DNA of 63,746 nucleotides, taken from an uncultured Pelagibacteraceae bacterium. Its GTDB lineage: Bacteria > Pseudomonadota > Alphaproteobacteria > Pelagibacterales > Pelagibacteraceae. The translations under genes were made by a program, and so were the position numbers. Shown here one piece after another: positions 1-11,941 of the stretch. The notes below the pieces were generated by a model that worked only from the letters and a program-made list of their open reading frames with translations, searched no databases and was not told the origin of the DNA. The stretch lies in NCBI GenBank assembly GCA_902540545.1, contig CACBMY010000002.1:1-63746 (forward strand). The letters run 5' to 3'. Numbering within the stretch: the first letter of the stretch is position 1; the number at the start of each line of letters is the position of its first letter.

Positions 1-1
1 T

Positions 2-520
2 TCAATATTTTTTCTAAGCTCTTGTAATGGAAAACTTCCCGGTGCAGACGCAAGAAAAATTTCTCCTAACCCTGATAAAAGAGTTCAAAAAAACTTGGAG
101 GAAGGCAGAGGTTTTAGAATAATGGACTCAGTAAAAAAAGGTTCAGGTGGTGATTTTGATTTCGCCAGCTCAAATGAGCTTTGGAGAGCCTCTTTAGATA
201 CATTAGATTTTATGCCTTTAGCTTTGGCAAATTACAGCGGGGGAATAATAGTTACTGATTGGTATAGCGATAATGATGCAAGTGATGAATCTGTAAAAAT
301 TTCTATACGATTTTTAAGCAATGAAGTGAGATCAGATGCGTTAACGATAAAAGTTTTCTATAAAAAATGCTCAACTCAACAGTCATGTAAAATTACTGAT
401 AGATCTAGTTCTTTATCGAAAGAATTAACAAAACAAATTTTGAGTAAAGCAGCAGTTTATGAAAAACAAAGCAAAAGTAAAAATAAAACAAAATATATAA
501 ACGAACATCTAAAAGATTAA
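2..520 (+). CDS. DUF3576-like lipoprotein, 5'-truncated by window edge
   Basis: Open frame extends to the window start (SIFFLSSCNGKLPGADARK...) with a lipobox-like LSSC; body 'DFDFASSNELWRASLDTLDFMPLALANYSGGIIVTDWY' is typical of DUF3576. Confidence 0.75.
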   Translation, partial: SIFFLSSCNGKLPGADARKISPNPDKRVQKNLEEGRGFRIMDSVKKGSGGDFDFASSNELWRASLDTLDFMPLALANYSGGIIVTDWYSDNDASDESVKISIRFLSNEVRSDALTIKVFYKKCSTQQSCKITDRSSSLSKELTKQILSKAAVYEKQSKSKNKTKYINEHLKD

Positions 521-537
521 TCAATTAATTTATTACT

Positions 538-3078
538 GTGGAAAGATATAATTTCAAAAGTATTGAAGAAAAGTGGCAAAAATTTTGGGAAACCGGCAAG
601 CAATTTTCAAGCAAAATAGATAAATCAAAAAAAAAATTTTATTGCCTTGAAATGTTTCCATATCCATCAGGAAAAATACATATGGGTCATGTAAGAAATT
701 ATACCATAGGAGATGTTTTATCTAGATATAAGTCACTGACAGGTTTTAATGTACTACATCCTATGGGTTGGGATGCATTTGGAATGCCGGCAGAAAATGC
801 AGCTAGGGATAACAAACTTGACCCTAAAGTGTGGACCAATAAAAATATAGAGACTATGAAAAGCCAATTAAAAAAGCTTGGCTTATCTATTGATTGGGAT
901 AGAGAGATTTCAACTTGTTCTGAAGACTATTATAAACATCAGCAATTATTTTTCTTGGAGCTACTTGAAAAGGGGTTAGTTTACAGAAAAGAAAATTATG
1001 TAAATTGGGATCCAGTTGATGAAACTGTATTAGCAAATGAACAAGTTATTGATGGTAAAGGCTGGAGATCTGGAGCTGTAGTAGAAAGAAAGAAATTAAG
1101 CCAATGGTTTTTTAATATTTCAAAATTTTCTCAAGATTTACTTGATGGGCTAGATAATTTAGATAATTGGCCCAACAAGGTAAAAACAATGCAGAAAAAT
1201 TGGATTGGAAAGTCCTTCGGCTGTGAAATTAACTTTAAAATAGAGGGTGATTTACCAGTGGATAATATCAAATGTTTTACAACTAGACCCGATACTCTTT
1301 TTGGTTTTTCCTTTTTAGCTATTTCATCAGACCATGAAATTTCAAAGTTCTACAAAGATGATAAAGAATTTATAAATTTCAAAAAAGATTGTGCAAAAAC
1401 AGGAACAACCGAAGAGGCTATAGCAGTAGGTGAAAAAATAGGTTTCAAGACTGATTTACTTGCAGTTAATCCAATAAACCCCTCACAGAAAGTTCCTGTA
1501 TATTTTGCAAATTTTGTATTAATGGAATATGGATTTGGTGCTGTTTTTGGTTGTCCAGCTCATGATCAAAGAGATTACGAATTTGCAAAAAAGTATAAAT
1601 TGGAAATAAAAACAGTTGTCAGACCACATAATGAAGATGAGAATTTTAAAGTAAAAAATGAAGCTTACCCAGGTCCAGGCATTTTAATAAACTCAGAATT
1701 TTTAAATGGTCTAGAAGCCCCAAGTAAATCTGTTTTAGAAACTATTAAATTTCTTGAAAATAAAAAAATCGGAAAAAAACAGATAAATTATAGGTTAAAA
1801 GATTGGGGGGTTTCTAGGCAAAGATACTGGGGATGTCCAATACCTGTTGCATATGATGAAAATGGTAAAACAGTTCCAATACCAAAATCGATGCTACCTG
1901 TCAGATTACCAGAGAATATTGATTTAACAGTAAAAGGAAATCCTTTGGATAGTCAAGATGATTGGAAAAAAGTTGAAATAGAGGGTAGAAAAATGACTAG
2001 GGAGACAGATACTCTCGATACATTTGTTTGTTCGTCATGGTATTACTTGAGATTTTGTTCACCAAAAGAAAAATTATACGGTTTCAATAAGGAAGAAATT
2101 GATTATTGGATGCCAGTAGACCAGTATATTGGAGGTGTTGAGCATGCAATTTTACACTTGCTTTATTCACGTTTCTTTATGAGAGCTATAGATTACAAAA
2201 ACAATGATTTTAATATTAAAGAACCATTTCAAAGTCTATTCACACAAGGAATGGTTTGTCATGAAACCTATAAGGACAAAAATAATAATTGGTTGAGTCC
2301 GGATGAAGTAACAAAAATAAAAGATAAAATTGTAAAAAAAAGTGATACCAGTGAATTAGTAAAGGTTGGAGCATCAGAGTCCATGTCCAAGTCAAAAAAA
2401 AATGTGATTGATCCTGAATATATCATAAAAAACTTTGGCGCAGACTCAGTTAGATTATTTATTTTGTCTGATAGTCCTCCAGAAAAAGATGTTCAATGGT
2501 CCGAACAGGGAATGGTATCATCATATAAGTTTATTCAAAAACTTTGGGTTTTACACAACGAAATGAAAATTAAAGCTTCAAAAGAAACTAGTAAAAATTT
2601 AGATAATGATTTTGAAGAATTTACTAATCAAATAATAGCTAAAATTACACATAATTTAGAAAAATTTAATTATAATGTAATTATTGCTAATATGTACGAA
2701 GCTTATAATTTTTTAGCAAATTTTGTAAAAACAAAAAAAGATGTAAAGAATATCAAAGAAAATTACACTAAAATTTTAACATGTTTTATGCCTGTAATCC
2801 CTCACTTCATTAATGAATGTTTGGATGATCTTGGAATAAAAAATAATTTAGGATGGCCGAAATATGACAAAGAAATTTTAGATAAGAATGAAATTAACTT
2901 TGTAATTCAGATAAATGGCAAAAAAAGGATAGTTTTAAAAATAAATAAAGATTCTTCTGAAATGGATATATTAGATATAAAAAAAGAAAAAAATATGATT
3001 AAATATTTAGATAATAAGAAAATAAAAAAAGTAATTTTTGTAAAAAATCGTTTGATGAATATTTTAATAAATGAATAA
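538..3078 (+). CDS. leuS: leucyl-tRNA synthetase
   Basis: 846 aa, GTG start; HMGH ([19 protein letters not shown]) and KMSKS ([13 protein letters not shown]) motifs. Confidence 0.97.
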   Translation: MERYNFKSIEEKWQKFWETGKQFSSKIDKSKKKFYCLEMFPYPSGKIHMGHVRNYTIGDVLSRYKSLTGFNVLHPMGWDAFGMPAENAARDNKLDPKVWTNKNIETMKSQLKKLGLSIDWDREISTCSEDYYKHQQLFFLELLEKGLVYRKENYVNWDPVDETVLANEQVIDGKGWRSGAVVERKKLSQWFFNISKFSQDLLDGLDNLDNWPNKVKTMQKNWIGKSFGCEINFKIEGDLPVDNIKCFTTRPDTLFGFSFLAISSDHEISKFYKDDKEFINFKKDCAKTGTTEEAIAVGEKIGFKTDLLAVNPINPSQKVPVYFANFVLMEYGFGAVFGCPAHDQRDYEFAKKYKLEIKTVVRPHNEDENFKVKNEAYPGPGILINSEFLNGLEAPSKSVLETIKFLENKKIGKKQINYRLKDWGVSRQRYWGCPIPVAYDENGKTVPIPKSMLPVRLPENIDLTVKGNPLDSQDDWKKVEIEGRKMTRETDTLDTFVCSSWYYLRFCSPKEKLYGFNKEEIDYWMPVDQYIGGVEHAILHLLYSRFFMRAIDYKNNDFNIKEPFQSLFTQGMVCHETYKDKNNNWLSPDEVTKIKDKIVKKSDTSELVKVGASESMSKSKKNVIDPEYIIKNFGADSVRLFILSDSPPEKDVQWSEQGMVSSYKFIQKLWVLHNEMKIKASKETSKNLDNDFEEFTNQIIAKITHNLEKFNYNVIIANMYEAYNFLANFVKTKKDVKNIKENYTKILTCFMPVIPHFINECLDDLGIKNNLGWPKYDKEILDKNEINFVIQINGKKRIVLKINKDSSEMDILDIKKEKNMIKYLDNKKIKKVIFVKNRLMNILINE

Positions 3079-3523
3079 ATTCAAATTTTTAACTGTAATA
3101 TTATTTGCGTTATACAGTTGCTCGTATCAGCCAATATTAAAAAACAAGGAATATAATTTTCAATTCGTTGATATTAAATTTGATGAAAACACCAAAATTA
3201 ATAAAATAATTGCAAATCATTTATCAAGGAAAAGTTCTGGTACAAATGAATATAATATATTTTACGAGACATCTAAAAATAAAAATATTATTGCAACTAA
3301 CAAAAAAGGTGACCCGACAGTTTATAGTCTTACAATTGATATAAATTATAAAATTACTAAAAATGAATCAAATATTATAAACAATAGATTGAGCAAACAA
3401 ACTACGTATAATAATATTGACGACAAATTCGAATTGTCAAAAAAAGAGGACGATATCATTGCTTTCTTAGCTGAAGATATTTCTGACGAGATATTAAAAT
3501 CTACGTTATCTATAATTGAATGA
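3071..3523 (+). CDS. lptE: LPS-assembly lipoprotein LptE-like
   Basis: Short lipoprotein (LYSCSYQP) between leuS and holA, the conserved position of lptE. Confidence 0.65.
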   Translation: MNKFKFLTVILFALYSCSYQPILKNKEYNFQFVDIKFDENTKINKIIANHLSRKSSGTNEYNIFYETSKNKNIIATNKKGDPTVYSLTIDINYKITKNESNIINNRLSKQTTYNNIDDKFELSKKEDDIIAFLAEDISDEILKSTLSIIE

Positions 3524-4497
3524 TTTTTAAATATTTCGAACTGAAAAAGTTAGATACATCAATTTTCAATATTTTTTTATTATATGGGAAAAACACTGGT
3601 TTACAAAATGAGGTAATAAAAAAAAATTTTATAGATCGATATAATTTAGAGGTAGATTCTTATGATGAAAATGAGTTCATAAAGGATTCAGAATTAATTA
3701 TATCTGAGTTGTTAAATAAATCTTTATTCGATAATGAAAAGTTAATTATTATATCTAGAGTAACAGATAAAATTTTGAATGTTATTAAATACGTACTCGA
3801 GAAAAAAGTAAAAGATATAAAAATAATTTTAAAAAGTGGTGTTCTTGAAAAGAAATCAAAGCTTAGAATTTTCTTTGAAAAAGAAAAAAATTTAGCAGTT
3901 ACTGCCTTTTATGAAGATAACGTAAGTGATTTATTGTTATTGATAACTGACTTCTTGAGAAAAAATAATATTAAACTTTCGAGAGAGTCTATTAATTTAC
4001 TAATTCAAAGATCAAACGGCGACAGGGGAAATATTAAAAATGAATTAGAAAAAATTTATAATTATTCTACTACAAATAAAAATATTAACTTTGAAACAGT
4101 TCAAAAATTATCTAACCTAGCGGAGAATTACAGTGTTGGTCTCCTTGCTGATAATTATTTGTTAAAAGATGTAAAAAATACATCTAAAATTCTTAATGAG
4201 AATAATTACTCAAATGATGATTGTATCTTAATATTAAGAACAATATCAAATAAATCTAAAAGATTATTAAATATAATTGAAACTTTAGCAGAAATTAAAA
4301 ATATCGATAAAGTCATATCTAATGTTAGACCACCAATATTTTGGAAAGATAAAGAAAATGTTAAAAAACAAGCAAATTTATGGAAGTCCGAAGATTTAAA
4401 AAAAATATTATATCAGGTAAATGATATAGAAATTTTAATCAAAACGAATCCAATAAATTCCGTCAATATATTGTCAAATTTTATTGTAAGTAATTAG
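3520..4497 (+). CDS. holA: DNA polymerase III subunit delta
   Basis: 325 aa; 'FLLYGKNTGLQNEVIKK' N-terminus and HolA-like C-terminus; syntenic position. Confidence 0.85.
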   Translation: MIFKYFELKKLDTSIFNIFLLYGKNTGLQNEVIKKNFIDRYNLEVDSYDENEFIKDSELIISELLNKSLFDNEKLIIISRVTDKILNVIKYVLEKKVKDIKIILKSGVLEKKSKLRIFFEKEKNLAVTAFYEDNVSDLLLLITDFLRKNNIKLSRESINLLIQRSNGDRGNIKNELEKIYNYSTTNKNINFETVQKLSNLAENYSVGLLADNYLLKDVKNTSKILNENNYSNDDCILILRTISNKSKRLLNIIETLAEIKNIDKVISNVRPPIFWKDKENVKKQANLWKSEDLKKILYQVNDIEILIKTNPINSVNILSNFIVSN

Positions 4498-5345
4498 TAA
4501 TTGTTTTTAATTATATTTATAAGCCTATCTAGTTGGTCCAATCCTTTATACTCAAAAGAAAGAGTGCCTGAGTTATTTTTTTTATTTTTCAAAAATACTC
4601 TCATGCCAATTTTTTCACTTAAATCATTTTCAGTTGATATAGTATTTGCATCTTTGGATTTATAAAATCTACCTTTCTGTGATTTTAGTGATCTTACAAG
4701 ATTTTCTGTTTGTCTTACTGATAGTTTTTTTTTAATAATTTTTTCTGCTAACAATAGAGCATTTTCTAATCCGATAAGAATTTTTGCATGACCTTGAGAG
4801 ATTTTTTCGTTTCTAACCATATCAATAATTTTTTCAGGTAAAGATAATAATCGTAAAGAGTTCGATATATGTGGTCTACTTTTCCCAATAAATTGAGAGA
4901 CTTTATCTTGGTCATATTTAAAATTATCGATTAAATTTTTATAGCTTTCAGCCTCCTCAATAGGATTTAAATCTTTTCTTTGAACATTTTCAATTATTGC
5001 AAGCTCTAATGATTTGAGATTATCAGCTTCAATAACAACTACTGGAACCTCATGTAAACCCGCAGATTGAGCAGCTTGCCATCTTCTTTCTCCAGCAATT
5101 AATTCAAATTTATTGTCTTTGTCGTCAGACTTTCTAACTATCAAGGGTTGAATTATACCTCTCTCTTTTATTGAGTTTGTTAATTCAGTTAAAGCCTCTT
5201 TTTCGAATAATTTTCTTGGTTGATTTTTATTAGGTACTATTGAACTTATAGAAATCTTATCATTTGATACTTTTATATCAGTGTCGCCTAATAATGATGA
5301 CAAACCTCTCCCAAGTCCCTTTTTACTTTTAAAAGGATTTATCAT
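4494..5345 (-). CDS. parB: chromosome partitioning protein ParB
   Basis: 'KKGLGRGLSSLLGD', 'PNKNQPRK', 'ELIAGERRWQAAQSAG', HTH 'QDKVSQFIGKSRPHISNSLRLLSLP'. Confidence 0.97.
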   Translation of the reverse strand: MINPFKSKKGLGRGLSSLLGDTDIKVSNDKISISSIVPNKNQPRKLFEKEALTELTNSIKERGIIQPLIVRKSDDKDNKFELIAGERRWQAAQSAGLHEVPVVVIEADNLKSLELAIIENVQRKDLNPIEEAESYKNLIDNFKYDQDKVSQFIGKSRPHISNSLRLLSLPEKIIDMVRNEKISQGHAKILIGLENALLLAEKIIKKKLSVRQTENLVRSLKSQKGRFYKSKDANTISTENDLSEKIGMRVFLKNKKNNSGTLSFEYKGLDQLDRLINIIKNNY

Positions 5346-6142
5346 GCTGCACTCTCCACTTGTTTATCTTGTTCTAAAAATTCCTCAGTAAACTTAAAAT
5401 AAGCTTTACTACCAGGGCAGATTTTATCATATATTAATACTGGTATTCCATGAGATGGGGCCTCTGACAATCTCACGTTTCTGGGAACAGCAGTAGAGTA
5501 TACTTTTTCCTTGAAATAGTTTCTAGCCTCTATCTCAACTTGTCCTGAAAGCTTATTTCTTTTATCAAACATTGTAAGGAGTATTCCCCTTATCTCTAGT
5601 GAAGGATTTAAATTAGACTTGACCCTTTCAATAGTTTTAATAAGTTGGGTAAGTCCTTCTAAGGCAAAAAATTCTGTTTGAAGTGGTACCACTAGAGCAT
5701 CCGAAGCTACCAATGCCATAATTGTAAGCAAACTTAGGGATGGTGGACAATCAATCAATATATAATCATATGATGGCCCAGAATCATTTAAAATAGCGCT
5801 TAATTCGTCTTTTAATTTGAATGCTCTTCTACTATCTCCAGCTGTTTCTACCTCAAGGCCTGATAAATCCACATTGGATGTTATTAAATGAAGATTTTGA
5901 AAACTTGTTTCTTGTATCACATCAGAAATATCCTTATTTCCATTAAGAACACTGTAAATTGTGTTCTCTGAGTTTGTAATATTTGATAAACCAAGCCCAG
6001 TTGTTGCATTTCCCTGAGGATCAAGATCTATTACTAAAATTTTTTTTCCTTTCATGGATAACCCGGCTGCAAGATTAATTACTGTAGTCGTCTTCCCCAC
6101 ACCTCCTTTTTGATTTATTACTGAAATAATTTTTTTATCCAT
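5342..6142 (-). CDS. parA: chromosome partitioning ATPase ParA
   Basis: Deviant Walker A 'NQKGGVGKTTTVINLA'; 'DLDPQGNATTGLG'. Confidence 0.97.
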   Translation of the reverse strand: MDKKIISVINQKGGVGKTTTVINLAAGLSMKGKKILVIDLDPQGNATTGLGLSNITNSENTIYSVLNGNKDISDVIQETSFQNLHLITSNVDLSGLEVETAGDSRRAFKLKDELSAILNDSGPSYDYILIDCPPSLSLLTIMALVASDALVVPLQTEFFALEGLTQLIKTIERVKSNLNPSLEIRGILLTMFDKRNKLSGQVEIEARNYFKEKVYSTAVPRNVRLSEAPSHGIPVLIYDKICPGSKAYFKFTEEFLEQDKQVESAA

Positions 6143-6216
6143 TTTTTTTTATTAAATTTTTATTTTTAGAATTTTTTTTATGCATATTAGATAAATTTAA
6201 TCTCAAAATTTTTTTA

Positions 6217-6861
6217 TTAGACATTTTTTTTGCTTAAATTAGAAATTTTAACAATCATAGACTCGTTGTTTGTTAAACTTTTTTTTTCTTCATAATCAAA
6301 TTTCCATGTTTTAAGGGCATCATATAAAATTTTTCTTCCACTTTTACCTAAAAATAAAATAATATATTTAAAATTCTTAAAATTATTTTTTGCAATCTGA
6401 AAAATTATGGGCAATGGTTTGAATGCTCTTGAGATAATTACATCAGTACTCAAATCTCTTTCTTCAAAAATATTTTTTTGATGAATTTCTGAGTTTAAAT
6501 TAAATTTTTTTGTCATTTCTTTTAAGAAAATACTTTTATGATAACTCTTTTCATAAAAAATTAGCTTAAATATTGGGTTTTTTGCTTTCATCAAAATTCC
6601 TAAAACTATACCAGGCAGACCGGCACCAGATCCGAGGTCTGTACAAGTTTTAATATCAATTTTATCAATAAATTCAATTGTTTGCGCACTATCTTCTATA
6701 TGCCTTGAATTTATTGACTTTTCTGTGCTATTGCTAATTAAATTTATGCTCTTATTTTTTAGGATTATTGCTTTTGAATATTCCTCAAGTTCTTTTAATG
6801 TTTCACGTGAAACATTTGCAATTTTTAAACTGTCAATTTTTATAAGGTTCGAATCAATCAA
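6217..6861 (-). CDS. rsmG: 16S rRNA (guanine-527-N7)-methyltransferase RsmG
   Basis: '[28 protein letters not shown]', '[15 protein letters not shown]'. Confidence 0.93.
   Translation of the reverse strand: MIDSNLIKIDSLKIANVSRETLKELEEYSKAIILKNKSINLISNSTEKSINSRHIEDSAQTIEFIDKIDIKTCTDLGSGAGLPGIVLGILMKAKNPIFKLIFYEKSYHKSIFLKEMTKKFNLNSEIHQKNIFEERDLSTDVIISRAFKPLPIIFQIAKNNFKNFKYIILFLGKSGRKILYDALKTWKFDYEEKKSLTNNESMIVKISNLSKKNV
6799..6814. promoter_or_regulatory. parS centromere-like site TGTTTCACGTGAAACA
   Basis: Perfect 16-bp palindrome identical to consensus parS, inside rsmG (encoding NVSRET), next to parAB. Confidence 0.95.
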
Positions 6862-8729
6862 GCTATATGCTTAATAGACTTTCTTTTGAGATGAGACAAC
6901 AAAATATATACTGCAGCAGGTGTAATACCGTCAATTCTTAATGCCTGACCCATTGTTTTTGGCCTTATTTTTTTAAATTTTGACTTTACTTCATTAGATA
7001 GTCCAGAAAAATTATCATAATTCAGATTTTTCGGAATTATTAAGTTTTCATCTCTTTTGAATGCCAATATATCGGCTTTTTGTTTTTTTAAATATCCTTT
7101 ATAATGTGAATTAATTTCTAACTGCTCATCTATCTCAGATGAAACATACTTAATTTCAGGCCAAATTTCTCTTAATTTGTTCATATTCACTGATTTTTGT
7201 CCCAGTATTTGGTTTGCAGATCTACTAATCCCATCTTTTGCGATATTAATACCAAATTTCTGTGCTTTTGAGGGAGTAATCTTCAATTTATCCATTTCAG
7301 ACTGAATTTTAGATAATTGAGTGTATTTCTCATTATAAATCATTTCTCTTTCCTTGTTTACAATACCTATATTTATCCCTTTTTTTGTTAATCTTAGGTC
7401 AGCGTTGTCTGATCTTAGTGAAAGTCTATATTCAGCTCTCGATGTGAACATTCTGTAAGGTTCTGCAACGCCCTTTGTTACTAGATCATCTATCATTACA
7501 CCTATATATGCCTCCGATCTATCCAAGATAAATGGTTCTTTACCCTGAAAGGCAAGGGCAGCATTTACACCTGCTATCAATCCCTGCGCAGCTGCCTCTT
7601 CATAACCAGTAGTCCCATTAATTTGGCCGGCTAAATATAGATTTTTAATTTTTTTTGTCTCTAGTGTTAGAAAAAGTTCTCTTGGGTCAACAAAATCGTA
7701 CTCTATAGCATATCCAGGCCTGATAATTTTTACATTCTCTAAACCATTGATTTTATTACATATTTCTTGTTGAACATCTGCGGGCAGGGAGGTTGAAATA
7801 CCATTTGGGTAAATTGTGTGATCATTTAAACCCTCTGGCTCTAGAAAAATTTGATGTCTCTGCTTATCAGCAAATTTTTTTATTTTATCCTCTATGGACG
7901 GACAATATCTTGGACCAACTCCCTTTATGCTTCCAGAATACATGGCACTACGTTTTATATTTTTCGATATAATTTTGTGAACATCATTATTCGTATAAGT
8001 CATTCTACATGAAATTTGCTTATTAAGATTTTTTTTAGTCAAAAATGAAAAAAAGTATGGATCATCATCTGCGTGTTGCTCCTCTAAGTTTTCAAAATTT
8101 ATTGTACGAGCATCCAATCTTGGAGGAGTTCCTGTTTTTAACCTTCCAATTTTAAAATTATATTTTTCTAATTGCTCACTCAAACCTGTTGAGGGTTGTT
8201 CATTAAACCTACCTGCAGGAGTTTTATTTTCACCAATATGTATCAAACCATTTAAAAAGGTTCCAGTTGTTAAAATTATCTTTGATGACTTAACCTCTTT
8301 ACCTGATTGTGTTATAAAACCGATTATATCATTATTTTTAAAATTAAACCTAATTACAGGATCTGAATAAATGCTTAAATTACAGTAGTTTACAAGTTTT
8401 TCTTGCATAAATTTTTTATAAAGAGCCCTATCACTTTGAGTTCTGGGTCCTCGTACAGCCGGACCTCTACTCCTATTAAGTAATCTAAATTGTATGCCCG
8501 ATTTATCTGCCACTACACCCATGATGCCGTCTAGTGCATCAATCTCTCTAACCAAGTGACCTTTACCCAGGCCTCCGATGGCCGGATTGCAAGACATCTC
8601 TCCTATAGTATCAAACTTGTGTGTAAATAGGGCTGTGTTAACTCCTACTCTAGCTGATGCTGCTGCTGCTTCACAGCCTGCATGGCCGCCTCCTATTACC
8701 ACAACATCAAATGATAATTCATTTTTCAT
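6858..8729 (-). CDS. mnmG: tRNA uridine-5-carboxymethylaminomethyl modification enzyme MnmG
   Basis: '[22 protein letters not shown]', '[23 protein letters not shown]'. Confidence 0.98.
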   Translation of the reverse strand: MKNELSFDVVVIGGGHAGCEAAAASARVGVNTALFTHKFDTIGEMSCNPAIGGLGKGHLVREIDALDGIMGVVADKSGIQFRLLNRSRGPAVRGPRTQSDRALYKKFMQEKLVNYCNLSIYSDPVIRFNFKNNDIIGFITQSGKEVKSSKIILTTGTFLNGLIHIGENKTPAGRFNEQPSTGLSEQLEKYNFKIGRLKTGTPPRLDARTINFENLEEQHADDDPYFFSFLTKKNLNKQISCRMTYTNNDVHKIISKNIKRSAMYSGSIKGVGPRYCPSIEDKIKKFADKQRHQIFLEPEGLNDHTIYPNGISTSLPADVQQEICNKINGLENVKIIRPGYAIEYDFVDPRELFLTLETKKIKNLYLAGQINGTTGYEEAAAQGLIAGVNAALAFQGKEPFILDRSEAYIGVMIDDLVTKGVAEPYRMFTSRAEYRLSLRSDNADLRLTKKGINIGIVNKEREMIYNEKYTQLSKIQSEMDKLKITPSKAQKFGINIAKDGISRSANQILGQKSVNMNKLREIWPEIKYVSSEIDEQLEINSHYKGYLKKQKADILAFKRDENLIIPKNLNYDNFSGLSNEVKSKFKKIRPKTMGQALRIDGITPAAVYILLSHLKRKSIKHIA

Positions 8730-8805
8730 AGTTGTAATCTATTAATGATATTAGAATTTACAAGAAAACAGTTTAAAATCTTTAAAAGGTTAGGTTTATC
8801 AGTGA

Positions 8806-10137
8806 TTATTTGCCTATGCAAAAATCACTAAAAATTGAGCCTAAAATCTCTTCGATGTCTACTTTACCCACTATAATTCCAAGATATCTAGTAGCTAACC
8901 TCAAATCTTCTGCGGCTTTATCAAAATCTTCTAAGGAATTTTTTTTCTCAAAATTTTTCAAACTCTCAAAACATTTTTCAAGGTTTATCCTATGTCTTTC
9001 TCTTGTTATAAAAATTTCTTCGGATGATATAAATTTATTTTTTAAATTTTCTTTAATTGAATTTAAAAGTTTATCTAAATTTTTTTCTTCTTTAATTGAT
9101 ATCCAAATAGGATCATATTTTTTTACCTCATTATTAATTTGATCAATACCTAAATCCATCTTATTGATAACCAATATCGATTTTTTTGATATTTTATCAT
9201 TAAAAAAGTCAGCAAAATCAGCACTTTTAGGCTCTATTACAATTATATTTAAATCAGCATTCTCAGCTTTATTTAAAGCCAACTTTATTCCTTTCTTTTC
9301 AATTTCATCTTTTGAGTCCCTGATCCCAGCTGTATCAGAAATAATAACAGGATATCCATCTAAGTTTAGGTGTGTCTCTATTATATCTCTCGTAGTTCCT
9401 GCCGTTTCAGAGACAATAGCCACATCTCTCTTTGATAAATAGTTTAACAAGGATGATTTACCTGCATTAGTGGGGCCTACTATCGAAATTTTAAATCCTT
9501 CTCTAATTCTTTCTCCTACTTTTTGATCATTTAAAATTTTCTTAATTTCTTCTCTAATACTTTTTGCTTCTGTATGAATGTTCAGTAAAATATCTCCAGG
9601 CAAATCATCTTCTGGAAAATCAATTTTAGCTTCTACTTTCGATAAAATTTTTAAAAGTCTCTCTCTTAGTGAATTAAATTTATATGAACTTTTTCCAGAC
9701 ATAATATTTACAGCCTGTTGTCTTTGGATTTCTGTTTCTGATGAAATTAAATCTGCAACACTTTCTGCTTTTAATAAATTAATCTTACCATTTTGAAATG
9801 CCAATTTTGTAAATTCACCAGCCTCTGCCAATCTTAAATTTGGTATTTTAGATAAAGAGTTCTGGATTTCTTTTATAACAGCCCTGCTGCCATGAATATG
9901 AAATTCGGCCATATCTTCACCTGTATAGCTCGCTGGCCCAGGAAACCACAGCAAAATGCCTTCATCAATTAGCTGATTATTGCTTATTTTGTTGAATTTT
10001 CTCTTAACTGCTGTCCTTGGCTTTGGGACACTTTTTCCAGTTATTTTATTTATAGCAACTCGAGTGTCTTTGCCAGATATTCTAATTACAGCAAGTCCAG
10101 AGATACCGGGTCCTGTAGAAAGAGCATAAATTGTCAT
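8806..10137 (-). CDS. mnmE: tRNA modification GTPase MnmE
   Basis: 'TIYALSTGPGISGLAVIRISG', G1 'GPTNAGKSSLLN', 'GTTRDIIE', C-terminal 'CIGK'; likely start is the second Met of the listed ORF. Confidence 0.97.
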   Translation of the reverse strand: MTIYALSTGPGISGLAVIRISGKDTRVAINKITGKSVPKPRTAVKRKFNKISNNQLIDEGILLWFPGPASYTGEDMAEFHIHGSRAVIKEIQNSLSKIPNLRLAEAGEFTKLAFQNGKINLLKAESVADLISSETEIQRQQAVNIMSGKSSYKFNSLRERLLKILSKVEAKIDFPEDDLPGDILLNIHTEAKSIREEIKKILNDQKVGERIREGFKISIVGPTNAGKSSLLNYLSKRDVAIVSETAGTTRDIIETHLNLDGYPVIISDTAGIRDSKDEIEKKGIKLALNKAENADLNIIVIEPKSADFADFFNDKISKKSILVINKMDLGIDQINNEVKKYDPIWISIKEEKNLDKLLNSIKENLKNKFISSEEIFITRERHRINLEKCFESLKNFEKKNSLEDFDKAAEDLRLATRYLGIIVGKVDIEEILGSIFSDFCIGK

Positions 10138-10173
10138 TAACAAAGTATAACAGGTATTTTTAAAAAGGGTTTA

Positions 10174-11445
10174 TTAAGATGGTTTATTCATAGAATTAAA
10201 GAACTCTGCATTATTTTTAGTATCCTTTAATTTAGAATTAATAAACTCTATTGCATCCATTGACCCCATAGGTGCAATTATTCTTCTTAAAACATTCATT
10301 TTTTGAAGATCGTTTTTTTCAAAGATCAATTCTTCTCTTCTTGTTCCAGATTTAGTTATGTCTATTGCCGGAAATATTCTTTTCTCTGATATTTTCCTGT
10401 CTAAGATGGTTTCGCTGTTTCCAGTACCTTTAAATTCTTCAAATATAACCTCATCCATTCTACTGCCTGTATCGATTAAAGCTGTGGCAATTATTGTTAA
10501 AGAACCACCTTCTTCGATATTTCTTGCTGCACCAAAAAACCTTTTTGGCCTTTGTAATGCATTAGCATCTACTCCACCTGTTAAAACTTTACCTGAACTG
10601 GGGACAACAGCGTTGTAGGCTCTTCCAAGTCTTGTTATGGAGTCTAAAAGAATAACCACATCTTTTTTATGTTCGGTTAATCTTTTTGCTTTTTCAATTA
10701 CCATTTCAGCAACTGCAACATGCCTTTGGGCGGGTTCATCAAATGTTGAGCTTATAACCTCACCTCTAACCGTTCTTTGCATGTCTGTTACTTCCTCTGG
10801 TCTCTCATCAATTAATAAAACCATTAAATAACACTCAGGATGATTTGCAGTTATGGAATTTGCTATGCTTTGTAATATCATTGTTTTTCCCGCTTTGGGT
10901 GGCGATATAATCAAGGATCTTTGTCCTTTTCCAATAGGGCTTACTAAGTCGATTAATCGAGGAGTTAAATCAACTTTTTTTTCTACTTTATTACTTTCCA
11001 TCTCCATAACTAATTGTTTGTTAGGATAAAGAGGGGTTAAGTTATCAAAAGCAATCTTATGTTTAAATTTATCAGTTTCCTCAAAGTTTATTTTACTAAC
11101 TTGAAGCAAAGCAAAATATCTTTCGCCTTCTTTAGGAGCTCTAATTGGCCCTTCTACAGTATCTCCTGTTCTTAACCCAAATCTTCTTATTTGGTTTGGA
11201 CTTACATAAATATCATCTGCACCAGGTAGATAATTCGACTCTATTGCTCTAAGAAATCCAAAACCATCTTGGAGTAATTGGAGTACACCCCCTCCTGTAA
11301 TTTCTTCTTCTTTTTCTGCAAGTTTTTTTAATATTGCAAAATATATCTCTTGCCTTCTTAAAGTACTTGCATTTTCGATGCCTAAATTTTCTGCTTCAGT
11401 GATAAGCTTTTCAGAGCTTTTTTCTTTTAATTCTTGTATGTTCAT
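10174..11445 (-). CDS. rho: transcription termination factor Rho
   Basis: '[18 protein letters not shown]', '[52 protein letters not shown]'. Confidence 0.98.
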   Translation of the reverse strand: MNIQELKEKSSEKLITEAENLGIENASTLRRQEIYFAILKKLAEKEEEITGGGVLQLLQDGFGFLRAIESNYLPGADDIYVSPNQIRRFGLRTGDTVEGPIRAPKEGERYFALLQVSKINFEETDKFKHKIAFDNLTPLYPNKQLVMEMESNKVEKKVDLTPRLIDLVSPIGKGQRSLIISPPKAGKTMILQSIANSITANHPECYLMVLLIDERPEEVTDMQRTVRGEVISSTFDEPAQRHVAVAEMVIEKAKRLTEHKKDVVILLDSITRLGRAYNAVVPSSGKVLTGGVDANALQRPKRFFGAARNIEEGGSLTIIATALIDTGSRMDEVIFEEFKGTGNSETILDRKISEKRIFPAIDITKSGTRREELIFEKNDLQKMNVLRRIIAPMGSMDAIEFINSKLKDTKNNAEFFNSMNKPS

Positions 11446-11503
11446 AATGTGGGGATTAATTTAGATATACATAATATAATAATCCGATTAGAGGATTTCA
11501 AGC

Positions 11504-11938
11504 TTATAAAGGCTTAAAAATCACAATAAAAACGATCAAAATAAGCAATATTGTAGGTATTTCATTGATTATTCTATAAAATTTATGTGATCGATTGTTT
11601 TGATCAATTTTAAATTGATTTAAAGTTTTGCCCAAATAAAAATGATAAATGGTAAGCAACAAAACAGATGCTATTTTTATTATCATCCAAGTTTGAGCCA
11701 ATTGTTGAAAGCCTATTGAATGTATTAGAATTAAACCAAATAGCCATGAAAGTATCATGGCTGGCATCATAATATAAAAATATAATTTTCTTTCCATAAT
11801 CTTAAATACTTCTGAAGTTTTACTATCGTCTTTATTTTCTGCATGATAAACAAAAATTCTTGGAAGATATAGCAAGCCCGCCATCCAAGAAATAACAGAA
11901 ATTAAATGTAAGGATTTGAATAAAAGATAATAGTTCAT
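11504..11938 (-). CDS. hemJ: protoporphyrinogen oxidase HemJ family membrane protein
   Basis: 'LFKSLHLISVISWMAGLLYLPRIFVYH' plus multiple TM segments; next to hemH/hemE. Confidence 0.88.
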   Translation of the reverse strand: MNYYLLFKSLHLISVISWMAGLLYLPRIFVYHAENKDDSKTSEVFKIMERKLYFYIMMPAMILSWLFGLILIHSIGFQQLAQTWMIIKIASVLLLTIYHFYLGKTLNQFKIDQNNRSHKFYRIINEIPTILLILIVFIVIFKPL

Positions 11939-11941
11939 GAA

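Noticed and set aside
8730-8805. mnmG-mnmE gap as an alternative oriC (E. coli-like gidA position)
   Set aside because: Only ~76 bp, no DnaA box seen, and no coding-strand switch there, unlike hemE/PPSR
8810-9142. 110-aa plus-strand ORF antisense to mnmE (also 9164-9442, 9578-9796)
   Set aside because: Shadow ORFs; Ser/Phe/Leu-rich translations opposite a confident mnmE; no domain sense
10358-10831. Antisense ORFs opposite rho
   Set aside because: Shadow ORFs opposite a highly conserved gene
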